NCBI RefSeq assembly: GCF_040239565.1
Contig: NZ_JBEHWS010000003.1
Span: 248,001-312,000, forward strand
DNA from: Fulvimarina sp040239565
GTDB taxonomy: Bacteria > Pseudomonadota > Alphaproteobacteria > Rhizobiales > Rhizobiaceae
Length of the DNA stretch: 64,000 bases
Reading direction: 5' to 3'
The notes beneath the pieces are model-generated. The model saw nothing but the letters and a program-made list of their open reading frames with translations. It made no database searches and was not told the DNA's origin. The translations under genes were made by a program, and so were the position numbers. This document shows, piece by piece, positions 1 through 7,835 of the stretch. Numbering within the stretch: the stretch's first letter is position 1; every line of letters starts with the position of its first letter.

Positions 1-479
1 CGCAGCGCGAAAAGGTGCAGCATTATCTTAAGAGCGCCGGCGAGGAAGGTGCGCGGCTCGTCATCGGCGGTGGTTTGCCGGACGGCGATGGCTTCGCCGA
101 TGGCGCCTATATCGCGCCGACGGTCTATGCCGACGTCACCGACGAGATGACGATCGCGCGGGAGGAGATTTTCGGACCGGTCATGTCCGTCTTCCCGTTC
201 GACACCGAGGAGGAGGCGCTGTCGCGCGCCAACCGGACGCCGTTCGGTCTGGCGGCAGGCGTATTCACCAGCGATCTGACGCGCGGGCACCGGGTGGCGA
301 AGAAGCTGCAAGCCGGCATCTGCTGGATCAACACGTACAATCTCACGCCCGTGGAAGTGCCCTTCGGCGGCGTGAAGAAATCCGGCCTCGGCCGCGAGAA
401 CGGCAAGGCAGCAGTGGAATATTATTCTCAGCTGAAGACCGTTCATGTGGGCATGGGCCCGGTCGAGAGCCCGTACTGA
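1..479 (+). CDS. betB: Betaine aldehyde dehydrogenase, C-terminal part (5' end outside window)
   Basis: This is the last 158 codons of an NAD-dependent betaine aldehyde dehydrogenase; the reading frame is open from base 3. BetB oxidises betaine aldehyde to glycine betaine, an osmoprotectant, in the cytoplasm. The visible part carries the aldehyde dehydrogenase signature EEIFGPV and the C-terminal stretch PFGGVKKSGLGRENG followed by AVEYYSQLKTVH, typical of BetB. The catalytic Glu and Cys lie upstream of the window. The stop codon is three bases before the betA start, so the two are one operon. The usual rhizobial order is betI-(betC)-betB-betA, so a betI repressor gene probably lies just outside the window. 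Confidence 0.93.
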   Translation, partial: QREKVQHYLKSAGEEGARLVIGGGLPDGDGFADGAYIAPTVYADVTDEMTIAREEIFGPVMSVFPFDTEEEALSRANRTPFGLAAGVFTSDLTRGHRVAKKLQAGICWINTYNLTPVEVPFGGVKKSGLGRENGKAAVEYYSQLKTVHVGMGPVESPY

Positions 480-482
480 GCC

Positions 483-2165
483 ATGGTCACGGATCGCAAC
501 GTTCTGGCCGAGGCCGATTACGTCATCATCGGGTCGGGCTCGGCGGGTTCGGCGCTTGCCTATCGCCTGTCGGAAAACGGCAAGCATTCGGTGATCGTCC
601 TGGAATTCGGCGGCACCGATATGGGGCCGTTCATCCAGATGCCGGCGGCCCTATCCTATCCGATGAACATGAAGCGCTACGACTGGGGCTTCGTTTCCGA
701 ACCCGAGCCCCATCTCGGCGGGCGCCGTCTGGTGACGCCGCGCGGCAAGGTCATCGGCGGCTCCTCCTCGATCAACGGCATGGTCTATGTGCGCGGCCAT
801 GCGAAGGATTTCGATCACTGGGAAGAAACCGGCGCGAAGGGTTGGGGGTTTGCGGATGTCCTTCCCTATTTCAAGCGGATGGAGCGCTGGCACGAGGGTG
901 GCCATGGCGGCGATCCCGAATGGCGAGGTCAGAACGGCCCGCTCCATGTCAGTCGCGGCCCGCGCATCAATCCGCTGTTCCACGCCTTCGTCGAAGCGGG
1001 AACCCAGGCCGGATTCGAGGAGACGGCTGACTACAACGGCGAAAAGCAGGAGGGCTTCGGCCCGATGGAGCAGACCGTCTGGAGGGGCCGGCGCTGGTCG
1101 ACCGCCAACGCCTATCTGCGCCCTGCCCTCAAGCGCGGAAATGTCCGGCTAATCCACTGCTTCGCCAACAGGATCGCCATCGAGAACGGCCGCGCGACCG
1201 GCGTCGAAGTGACCAAGGGGCGCAAGACCCAGCTTGTGAACGCCAAGCGCGAGGTGATCGTCGCAGCCTCCTCCATCAACTCCCCGAAACTGCTGATGCT
1301 CTCAGGCATCGGACCGGCCGCACATCTTTCCGAACACGGGATCGATGTGGTCGCGGACCGGCCGGGAGTCGGCGGCAATCTGCAGGACCATCTGGAGGTC
1401 TACATCCAGCAGGCCTGCACACAGCCGATCACGCTCTACAAGCACTGGAATCTCTTCGGCAAAGGATTCTCAGGCGCACAGTGGCTATTCACCAAAACCG
1501 GTCTTGGTGCCTCGAACCAGTTTGAAAGCGCCGCTTTTCTTCGAAGCCGGGCCGGCGTCGAATATCCCGATATCCAGTACCATTTCCTGCCGATCGCCGT
1601 GCGCTACGACGGCAAGGCGGCAGCAGAGGGACACGGCTTCCAGGCCCATGTCGGGCCGATGCGCTCGCCTTCGCGCGGACGCATTTCGCTTCGTTCGTCC
1701 GATCCGATCGAGCCGCCGAAGATCGTCTTCAACTATATGTCGACGGAGGAGGACTGGACCGACTTCCGCCGCTGCGTGCGACTGACGCGGGAGATCTTCG
1801 CCCAGAACGCATTTGACGCCTATCGCGGCAAGGAAATCCAGCCTGGCGCTTCGGCTCAGTCCGACGAGGCGATCGACGATTTCATCCGCGAGGAAGCCGA
1901 AAGCGCCTATCATCCCTGCGGCACATGCCGAATGGGCGATGCGGAGGACCGGCACGCCGTGGTCGATCCTCAGTGCCGGGTCATCGGCGTCGACGGCCTT
2001 AGGGTCGCCGACTCCTCGATCTTCCCGCGCATTACCAACGGCAATCTCAACGGACCGTCGATCATGGTCGGAGAGAAAGCCTCCGACCATATCCTTGGCG
2101 AGACATTGCCGCGCGACGAGGCCCAGCCGTGGATCAACCCACGCTGGAAGACCTCGGATCGCTGA
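483..2165 (+). CDS. betA: Choline dehydrogenase
   Basis: A 560-residue FAD-dependent oxidoreductase of the GMC family that oxidises choline to betaine aldehyde, normally at the membrane. The dinucleotide fold is at the N-terminus (GSGSAG at residues 17-22, with the acidic residue of VLEFGG near 41). The first GMC signature (RGKVIGGSSSINGM) is near residues 84-97 and the second (SSINSPKLLMLSGIG) near 262-276. The catalytic region has the His of HPCGTCRMG near 477 and the Asn of NGNLNGPS near 520. Length is typical for BetA. The start follows the betB stop by three bases, so translation is probably coupled. The gene converges on dctM with a 21-bp gap. Confidence 0.94.
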   Translation: MVTDRNVLAEADYVIIGSGSAGSALAYRLSENGKHSVIVLEFGGTDMGPFIQMPAALSYPMNMKRYDWGFVSEPEPHLGGRRLVTPRGKVIGGSSSINGMVYVRGHAKDFDHWEETGAKGWGFADVLPYFKRMERWHEGGHGGDPEWRGQNGPLHVSRGPRINPLFHAFVEAGTQAGFEETADYNGEKQEGFGPMEQTVWRGRRWSTANAYLRPALKRGNVRLIHCFANRIAIENGRATGVEVTKGRKTQLVNAKREVIVAASSINSPKLLMLSGIGPAAHLSEHGIDVVADRPGVGGNLQDHLEVYIQQACTQPITLYKHWNLFGKGFSGAQWLFTKTGLGASNQFESAAFLRSRAGVEYPDIQYHFLPIAVRYDGKAAAEGHGFQAHVGPMRSPSRGRISLRSSDPIEPPKIVFNYMSTEEDWTDFRRCVRLTREIFAQNAFDAYRGKEIQPGASAQSDEAIDDFIREEAESAYHPCGTCRMGDAEDRHAVVDPQCRVIGVDGLRVADSSIFPRITNGNLNGPSIMVGEKASDHILGETLPRDEAQPWINPRWKTSDR

Positions 2166-2186
2166 TACCCGAGGTCGGTCCTTCTC

Positions 2187-3503
2187 CTATCGATACCAGA
2201 GCGCGATGCTCGGGAATGCGATGACGATGCCGAGGGCAAGCGCCTGAAGACCGATGAAGGGCAGCAGCGACTTGAAGATCGTCCCGAGGGATATCTCCGG
2301 AGGCGCGACGCTCTTCAGGTAGAAGGCGGCCGGCCCGAAGGGCGGCGACAGGAACGATATCTGCATGTTCAGCGAGAAGAGAACGCCGAACCAGATCAGA
2401 TCGTAGCCAAGTGAGTCGACGATCGGCGCAAAGATCGGGATTGCGAGCAGCGCGATGCCGACCCAGTCCAGGAACATGCCGAGGATCGCCAGGATCACCA
2501 TCATGACGAGAAGGACGACGATCGGCTCGTCGGAAACACCGGTCAGCAGGCTCTCGATGAAATCAATGCCGCCCATCAGGTTGTAGACACCGATAAGAGC
2601 GGTCGCGCCGACGCCGATCCATACGATCATGCCGCAGGTCCGAAGCGTCTGGATCGAACTGTCGATCAAGAGCTTCATGGTGAACTCGCCGCGCAGCACG
2701 GTCGACAGGACGACACCGAAAACACCGATGGCCGAGGCTTCGGTCACCGAGGCGATGCCCGCGTAAATCGAGCCGAGCACGAAAACGACGACGATGAGCG
2801 GAAGTATCAGACCCTTGAGGAGGGCAAGCTTTTCCGAAAGCGGGACCTCTTCTTCCTCTTCCGGCACCGGCGCCATACTTGGATTCAGATAGGCACGGAT
2901 CAGCACATAGCCGGCATACATGGCCGCGAGCATCGCCCCCGGAACGAAGGATGCGGTGAACAGCTCGCCGATCGAGACGTTCGCCGAGAGGCCGTAGATG
3001 ATGAGGACGATCGAGGGCGGGATCATCGTGCCCAGCGCACCGCCGGCGCAGACGATGCCGATCGCAAGGTGCTTGTCGTAGCCGAGCCGGAGCATCTGCG
3101 GCAGGGCGAGCAAGCCGAGAAGGACGATCTCGCCGCCGATGATGCCAGACATTGCCGCAAGGATCACCGAGACGATCAGCGTCTGGACACCGACACCACC
3201 GCGGACGCGGCCAGCGACGAGCTTCATGGCGTCAAACAGGTCTCGCGCGATTCCGGATCGATCGAGAACCGATGCCATGAGCACGAACATCGGAACCGAG
3301 AGAAAGACGTATTGGGTGATGAAGGAATAGATGCGCGTCGTAACGATCGGCACGGCCATCGGACCGAACCAGCCAAGCGCGAAGATGAGCGCAACAAGAA
3401 TGGTGACGAATGCCAGCGGCATGCCCGTGACGAGGAGCGCGAGCAGCATGGCGAACATCGCGATGCTGCCACCGCCGATGCCCAGAGCCTGAAGATCAAA
3501 CAT
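2187..3503 (-). CDS. TRAP transporter large permease (DctM family)
   Basis: A 438-residue hydrophobic protein with about 12 membrane segments, the ion-coupled membrane subunit of a tripartite ATP-independent periplasmic transporter. DctM-like features include the opening loop and the repeated PPSI/PPFG-type turns (MIPPSIVLIIYG and LSPPFGPAAFYL). The start overlaps the end of dctQ by 8 bases, so the two permease subunits are translationally coupled. It is the last gene of the long minus-strand sugar cluster that begins at dgoK. Because dctP-dctQ-dctM follow the 2-oxoglutarate semialdehyde dehydrogenase gene, the substrate is inferred to be a sugar acid such as an aldonate rather than a C4 dicarboxylate. 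The substrate is not proven. Confidence 0.9.
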   Translation of the reverse strand: MFDLQALGIGGGSIAMFAMLLALLVTGMPLAFVTILVALIFALGWFGPMAVPIVTTRIYSFITQYVFLSVPMFVLMASVLDRSGIARDLFDAMKLVAGRVRGGVGVQTLIVSVILAAMSGIIGGEIVLLGLLALPQMLRLGYDKHLAIGIVCAGGALGTMIPPSIVLIIYGLSANVSIGELFTASFVPGAMLAAMYAGYVLIRAYLNPSMAPVPEEEEEVPLSEKLALLKGLILPLIVVVFVLGSIYAGIASVTEASAIGVFGVVLSTVLRGEFTMKLLIDSSIQTLRTCGMIVWIGVGATALIGVYNLMGGIDFIESLLTGVSDEPIVVLLVMMVILAILGMFLDWVGIALLAIPIFAPIVDSLGYDLIWFGVLFSLNMQISFLSPPFGPAAFYLKSVAPPEISLGTIFKSLLPFIGLQALALGIVIAFPSIALWYR

Positions 3504-4098
3504 CGAGGGCTCCGTGCTCGGAGCCGCCGTGGTGCAGCTCGTCGGTTGGCTTCCGCCGGAAATGACCGATCCCCTGCAAGGCGAACTGGATCGTCATGGC
3601 GCAAAGAGTGATGAAAAGGAACGTCTTGACGATCGCAGGGGTCGGCGGGTTCCAGGCACTTCCACTCGTCTCGAGCCGGAAGCTGCCGCTCGGCGTGAAG
3701 AACGCCTTGTAGGACAGGCCGTAAGCCGCCCAGGCCATCAGGGCGCAGGCAGCGGTACCGACGATCGAGATGCAGATATCGAGAATGCGCCGGAAGCGCG
3801 GACTGACTGCTTCATAGATAAGGACGACGCGAATGTGCCGGTCGGTCCCGAGGCAATAGGCTCCGCCGAAGGCGAAGCAAAGCGCCGTCATCGCTGTGGT
3901 CGTCTCGTGCACCCAGAAAGTGGGCGCATTGAACGCGTAGCGCATCAGGACTTCGTAGAGGGTAAAGGCCGTCACGAACAGGAACATGACCGCAAAGAGC
4001 CACCCGGCCGGCGTAAGAAGCGCCGAGAGCGGATCCTGCGGAATATCCTTCTGCTCCGGGCGTTGTTCCTCTAGTGGCTGCTCACTGGTGTCGGCCAT
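3496..4098 (-). CDS. TRAP transporter small permease (DctQ family)
   Basis: A 200-residue membrane protein with four predicted transmembrane segments and a charged N-terminal tail of about 30 residues, longer than in many DctQ proteins. It has the DctQ-type first loop (MRYAFNAPTFWVHE) and the conserved RH pair after the second segment (GTDRHIRVVL). It pairs with the DctM subunit encoded next. The ATG at 4098 has a strong GGAGGAGA ribosome-binding site. It is separated from dctP by 63 bases that contain a very stable stem-loop (4118-4148). Confidence 0.88.
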   Translation of the reverse strand: MADTSEQPLEEQRPEQKDIPQDPLSALLTPAGWLFAVMFLFVTAFTLYEVLMRYAFNAPTFWVHETTTAMTALCFAFGGAYCLGTDRHIRVVLIYEAVSPRFRRILDICISIVGTAACALMAWAAYGLSYKAFFTPSGSFRLETSGSAWNPPTPAIVKTFLFITLCAMTIQFALQGIGHFRRKPTDELHHGGSEHGALDV

Positions 4099-4117
4099 GT
4101 CGTCTCCTCCCTTAAAT

Positions 4118-4148
4118 CGTCGCCCAGGCCCTCAGGGCCCGGGCGACG
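4118..4148 (-). other. Intercistronic stem-loop between dctP and dctQ
   Basis: CGTCGCCC (4118-4125) pairs with GGGCGACG (4141-4148). Between them GGCCC and GGGCC extend the stem with one G-U wobble, leaving a loop of only three bases. There is no T-run after it, so it is less likely to be a simple terminator. In binding-protein operons such hairpins protect or partly terminate the upstream message, giving more binding protein than permease. That role is inferred here. Confidence 0.6.
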
Positions 4149-4161
4149 GCTAGACTTGGCC

Positions 4162-5175
4162 TTAGAGCTTGCCTTCGCTCTTGAGGAACTCAGTCATGGA
4201 ATCGAAGACTTTCTGGGCATTCTCCGAGCGTCCGGCATATTCCTGCCACTGATCCTGCGCGATCTGGCGGAATTTCTTCTTTTCTTCTTCCGACCAGCTG
4301 TGGATCGTGACGCCTTCCTGCTTGGAGAGCTTGTCCGCGACTTCCTGGTCACGCGCCTTAATGCGCTCGGCCAGTTCGTCGGCATACCAGGTCACGGAGT
4401 CCTTGAAGATCTTCTGATCCTCTTCGGACATCGAGTCCCAGGTGCTCTTGTTAATCGAAACCTCGTTCAACGGCAGGGAGTGGAAACCCGGCCAGATCGG
4501 GTTCTTGGCAACGTCATGCAGACCCATGGAATCATTGGTTGCAAGCGTCGTCGCGTCGGCAGCTGAGATGACGCCCTTGTCGAGCGCGGTGAAGACCTCC
4601 GACTGCGGCAGGTTCACGGGCGAGGCTCCAGCGGCGGCAAAGGCGGACTGCACCATGCCTTCCGGCGCGCGCATCTTGACGCCCTTCAGATCCTCGACGC
4701 TGTCGATCGCGATCTTGGACGGGATAGCTTCGGCGGTCTGAGCGGCAGCACCGACGAAATGGACGCCGTAGGGCTCGAGAATCTCGTTATAGAGGTCCTC
4801 TCCACCGCCACGGTCGAAGAACGCCCGCAGCTCTTCCGGCGAAGAATAGGCACCGACCGGGTTGCCGATCAGAGCGAAGGCCGGGTCCTTGCCGGTAAAG
4901 TAGGATGCGTCGGTTACGTGGCCGCCGAGGATGCCCGAGCCGACGGCGTCGAGCGTCTCGTTGTATTCAACGATCGAGCCGGCGGGCAGCATCTCCACGT
5001 CAATGCGGCCATCCGACATCTCGCGGAGATGATCGGTCCATGCGTTCTGGACTTCGAAAGCGGCTGTGCCGGAGTTATCGCTCGACTGGAACTTCAGATC
5101 GTAGCTTTCCTGGGCAAAGGCTACCGAGGTCAGCGCACTGAAAGCGGCGATGGCGATAGTCAGACGTTTTAGCAT
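4162..5175 (-). CDS. TRAP transporter substrate-binding protein (DctP family)
   Basis: Periplasmic solute-binding subunit of the TRAP transporter, 337 residues. An Sec-type signal peptide (MLKRLTIAIAAFSALTSVAFA) ends at an AxA site. The family's carboxylate-binding Arg is seen in GVKMRAPEG. The start was placed at 5175 rather than at an upstream in-frame codon at 5211, because GGGAGGA lies a correct distance before it and the signal peptide begins there. It follows the aldehyde dehydrogenase gene with a 143-base gap holding a hairpin, and precedes dctQ. Context points to a sugar-acid ligand, but family membership does not fix the ligand. Confidence 0.9.
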   Translation of the reverse strand: MLKRLTIAIAAFSALTSVAFAQESYDLKFQSSDNSGTAAFEVQNAWTDHLREMSDGRIDVEMLPAGSIVEYNETLDAVGSGILGGHVTDASYFTGKDPAFALIGNPVGAYSSPEELRAFFDRGGGEDLYNEILEPYGVHFVGAAAQTAEAIPSKIAIDSVEDLKGVKMRAPEGMVQSAFAAAGASPVNLPQSEVFTALDKGVISAADATTLATNDSMGLHDVAKNPIWPGFHSLPLNEVSINKSTWDSMSEEDQKIFKDSVTWYADELAERIKARDQEVADKLSKQEGVTIHSWSEEEKKKFRQIAQDQWQEYAGRSENAQKVFDSMTEFLKSEGKL

Positions 5176-5202
5176 CAGGTTTTCCTCCCGTTCGATGCGA
5201 TT

Positions 5203-5234
5203 GACGGCCAAGGTTCAGCGGAACCTTGACCGTC
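5203..5234 (-). other. Stem-loop in the leader of dctP
   Basis: GACGG and CAAGGTTC (5203-5216) pair with GAACCTTG and CCGTC (5221-5234), with one mismatch and a four-base loop. It sits between the stop of the aldehyde dehydrogenase gene and the ribosome-binding site of dctP. No T-run follows. It could be an mRNA processing or stability element separating the enzyme and transporter parts of the operon. Confidence 0.45.
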
Positions 5235-5318
5235 TCGAATTTGGTGTCCCCGCCATAACGGAGCGCACGTTTCGACGATGGCAAGCGAGCTTGCCTTTGT
5301 CAAAGCCTTCCGATGGCT

Positions 5319-6833
5319 CTACTGCAAATCTCCCGGAAGAACCGAACTTGGCAGGTTCTGGTAGCAGACCGGCCGCAGGAAGCGCCGGATGGCCAGCGTA
5401 CCCACCGAGGTCGCGCCGAAATTGGTCGAAGCCGGATAGGGTCCACCATGGACCATGGAATCGGCAACCTCGACACCCGTCGGGAACCCGTTGGCAAGAA
5501 TACGTCCGGCCTTGCGTTCCAGGATCGGCACGAGCTTACTCGCGGCCGGGGCATCGCCCTCGTCCATTTGCAGCGTGACCGTCAGCTGGCCATGCAGCTT
5601 GCGCGCAATCCGCTCCATCTCGGCCTCATCCTTCACGCGAACGACGATGCCGAGCGGGCCGAACACCTCTTCGGACAGCGCTTCATTGCTTTCGAAGACT
5701 TCGCCGGTGGTTTCGAGAATGAAGGGCGAGGCGTGGCGGCTGGAATTGGCCTCGCCGAGCAGTGCTTTCACGCCCTCCGTCTGCGACACCTTCTCGGCGC
5801 CGGAGCGATAGGCGGCGGCAATGCCATCAGTGAGCATCACCTGCTTGTCGCCGCCTTTTGCGGCTTCCACAGCAGACGAGACGAATGCATCGGCTTCCGG
5901 ACCGTCCTTGACGAAGACGAGACCGGGATTGGTGCAGAACTGCCCTGCCCCCATGGTGAGCGATCCAACCCAGCCCGAGCCGATCGCTTCGCCACGCGCC
6001 TTGAGAGCCTCAGGCATCGCAAAGACCGGATTGACCGATCCGAGCTCGCCGAAGAAGGGAATCGGTTCGGGGCGCTGGGCGCAGAGATCGTAGAGCGCTC
6101 GCCCCGCGCCGAGGGAACCGGTAAAGCCGACGGCCTTGATCAGCGGATGGGTGACAAGGCGTTCGCCGACCGCACGGCTGCCGCCCTGAACCAGCGAGAA
6201 GACGCCGGGATGCAGATCATGCGCCTTGATCGCGGCGTGGATCGCCTGGGCGACGATTTCGCCCGTTCCTGGATGAGCTTCATGCCCCTTCACGACAACG
6301 GGGCAACCGGCCGCGAGTGCCGCCGCCGTATCGCCGCCGGCTGTCGAGAAGGCGAGCGGGAAATTGGACGCTCCGAAGACGGCGACCGGGCCGATGGGGC
6401 GCTGGAGCATCTTGAGTTCGGGACGCGGTCCAGCAGCACGATCAGGCAAGGCCGGATCGGTTCGCCGGTCGAGATAGTCGCCTTCGCGGATATGCTTGGC
6501 GAACAGCTTGAGCTGGCCGGTCGTACGGCCGCGCTCGCCCTGAAGGCGCCCTGCGGGCAGGCCCGATTCTTCGGTGCCGATTTCGGTGATCTCATCACCG
6601 CGTTTTTCGATCTCTTCGGCGATGGTCTCGATGAACGCGGCGCGGGCTTCGCGCGACGTATAGGCGTAGGTCCAGAACGCCTCTTCGGCGGCTTCCGCCG
6701 CCCGGTCCACGAGCTCCGGCGTGCCGGCGGAAAAATTCCGCGGCTCGGCCGAAAGCGGCTGGGACTTGAAGGTCTGGTCGGAGCCGACCCAATCGCCGGC
6801 GATGAGATGTTTGCCTGTCAGTTCGAGTGTCAT
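5319..6833 (-). CDS. araE: 2-oxoglutarate semialdehyde (2,5-dioxovalerate) dehydrogenase
   Basis: A 504-residue NAD(P)-dependent aldehyde dehydrogenase. It resembles the alpha-ketoglutaric semialdehyde dehydrogenase branch, which performs the last step of non-phosphorylative pentose and hexarate breakdown and yields 2-oxoglutarate. The catalytic Glu is E263 (FFGELGS) and the nucleophile Cys is C300 (GAGQFCTNPG). The FGASNFPLAFSTAGGDTA segment and GHEAHPG are typical of this branch rather than of BetB. It lies 66 bases downstream of the deoxyarabonate dehydratase gene, matching the AraA-AraC-AraD-AraE set of Azospirillum. The symbol follows that nomenclature and must not be confused with the E. 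coli arabinose permease. Confidence 0.87.
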   Translation of the reverse strand: MTLELTGKHLIAGDWVGSDQTFKSQPLSAEPRNFSAGTPELVDRAAEAAEEAFWTYAYTSREARAAFIETIAEEIEKRGDEITEIGTEESGLPAGRLQGERGRTTGQLKLFAKHIREGDYLDRRTDPALPDRAAGPRPELKMLQRPIGPVAVFGASNFPLAFSTAGGDTAAALAAGCPVVVKGHEAHPGTGEIVAQAIHAAIKAHDLHPGVFSLVQGGSRAVGERLVTHPLIKAVGFTGSLGAGRALYDLCAQRPEPIPFFGELGSVNPVFAMPEALKARGEAIGSGWVGSLTMGAGQFCTNPGLVFVKDGPEADAFVSSAVEAAKGGDKQVMLTDGIAAAYRSGAEKVSQTEGVKALLGEANSSRHASPFILETTGEVFESNEALSEEVFGPLGIVVRVKDEAEMERIARKLHGQLTVTLQMDEGDAPAASKLVPILERKAGRILANGFPTGVEVADSMVHGGPYPASTNFGATSVGTLAIRRFLRPVCYQNLPSSVLPGDLQ

Positions 6834-6899
6834 GGATATGTCCAGTTCTGTCTCGTGTCTGCGGGCCTTCGCCCGCTTTCATGCAACGCATCGAGGCCG

Positions 6900-7835
6900 T
6901 TATCGGCCCCAGCGAAGCACCATGGGGTCGAGAGAGCGCGCCAGTTCGATCAGCCCGGCGCGCGTATCGGGATGGGCGGGCATGATCGGCCGACGGACGG
7001 TATCGCTGGCGATGACGCCGCCCTCCTTCATGAGGATTTTGGCAGTGGCAAAACTCGTCTGCCTGTTCTCGAAGTTAATGAGGGGCAGCCAACGCGCATA
7101 GGCCTCCATCGCCCCTTTTCGATCGCCGGCAAAGAATGGGTCGAGAATCTGGCGGATGCCATCGGGATAACCGCCGCCCGTCATCGTACCCGTCGCGCCG
7201 GCATCGAGATCAGGCATCAGCGTGATTGCCTCCTCGCCGTCCCAGGGGCCTTCGATCGCTTCTCCGCCGAGCGAGATGAGCTCGCGCAGTTTCGAGGCGG
7301 CGCCCGCCGTCTCGATCTTGAAATAGGCGACGTTCTCGATCTCGCTAGCCATGCGGGCGAGAAGCGCCGGCGGAAGAGGCGTGCCGGAGATCGGTGCGTC
7401 CTGGATCATGATCGGGATCGAGATCGCATCCGAGAGTGCCCGGAAGAAGGCGATGATCTGGCCTTCGCCAACACGCATGGTGGCGCCGTGATAGGGCGGC
7501 ATGACCATGATTACGGCTGCTCCGGCGGCCTCGGCGGCCTTCGCGCGGGCGATGGTGATATCCGTCGAGAAATGGCTGACCGTCACGATGACAGGCACCC
7601 GGCCGGCGACATGCTCCATCGAAAGGGCGAGCTGCTCATCCCGCTCGGCATCGGACAGCAGGAACTGCTCGGAAAAGTTCGCGAGGATGCAGATGCCGGT
7701 GGACCCGGCATCGATCATGAAATCGAGCGCGCGCTTCTGGCCCTCCAGATCGGGCGTCCCGTTCTCGTGGAAGATGGTCGGCGCCACCGGGTAGACACCC
7801 CGGAAAGGCCGGACGGCTGAAAGCGAAAGATTCAT
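6900..7835 (-). CDS. araD: 2-keto-3-deoxy-L-arabonate dehydratase (DHDPS/NAL family)
   Basis: A 311-residue TIM-barrel protein of the dihydrodipicolinate synthase/N-acetylneuraminate lyase family. The Schiff-base Lys is K173 in VAYFKIETAG. In this pathway context it should convert 2-keto-3-deoxy-L-arabonate to 2-oxoglutarate semialdehyde, the substrate of the next gene product. Related family members act as deoxyglucarate dehydratase or as aldolases, so the assignment rests on both similarity and neighbours. The start codon overlaps the stop of the upstream dehydratase gene (TGATG), so the two are translationally coupled. The name follows the Azospirillum scheme, not E. coli AraD. Confidence 0.82.
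   Translation of the reverse strand: MNLSLSAVRPFRGVYPVAPTIFHENGTPDLEGQKRALDFMIDAGSTGICILANFSEQFLLSDAERDEQLALSMEHVAGRVPVIVTVSHFSTDITIARAKAAEAAGAAVIMVMPPYHGATMRVGEGQIIAFFRALSDAISIPIMIQDAPISGTPLPPALLARMASEIENVAYFKIETAGAASKLRELISLGGEAIEGPWDGEEAITLMPDLDAGATGTMTGGGYPDGIRQILDPFFAGDRKGAMEAYARWLPLINFENRQTSFATAKILMKEGGVIASDTVRRPIMPAHPDTRAGLIELARSLDPMVLRWGR

Noticed and set aside
5313..7820. 835-codon plus-strand open frame
   Set aside because: It lies antisense to the aldehyde dehydrogenase and deoxyarabonate dehydratase genes, has no recognisable domain, and arises from GC-rich codon bias on the other strand.
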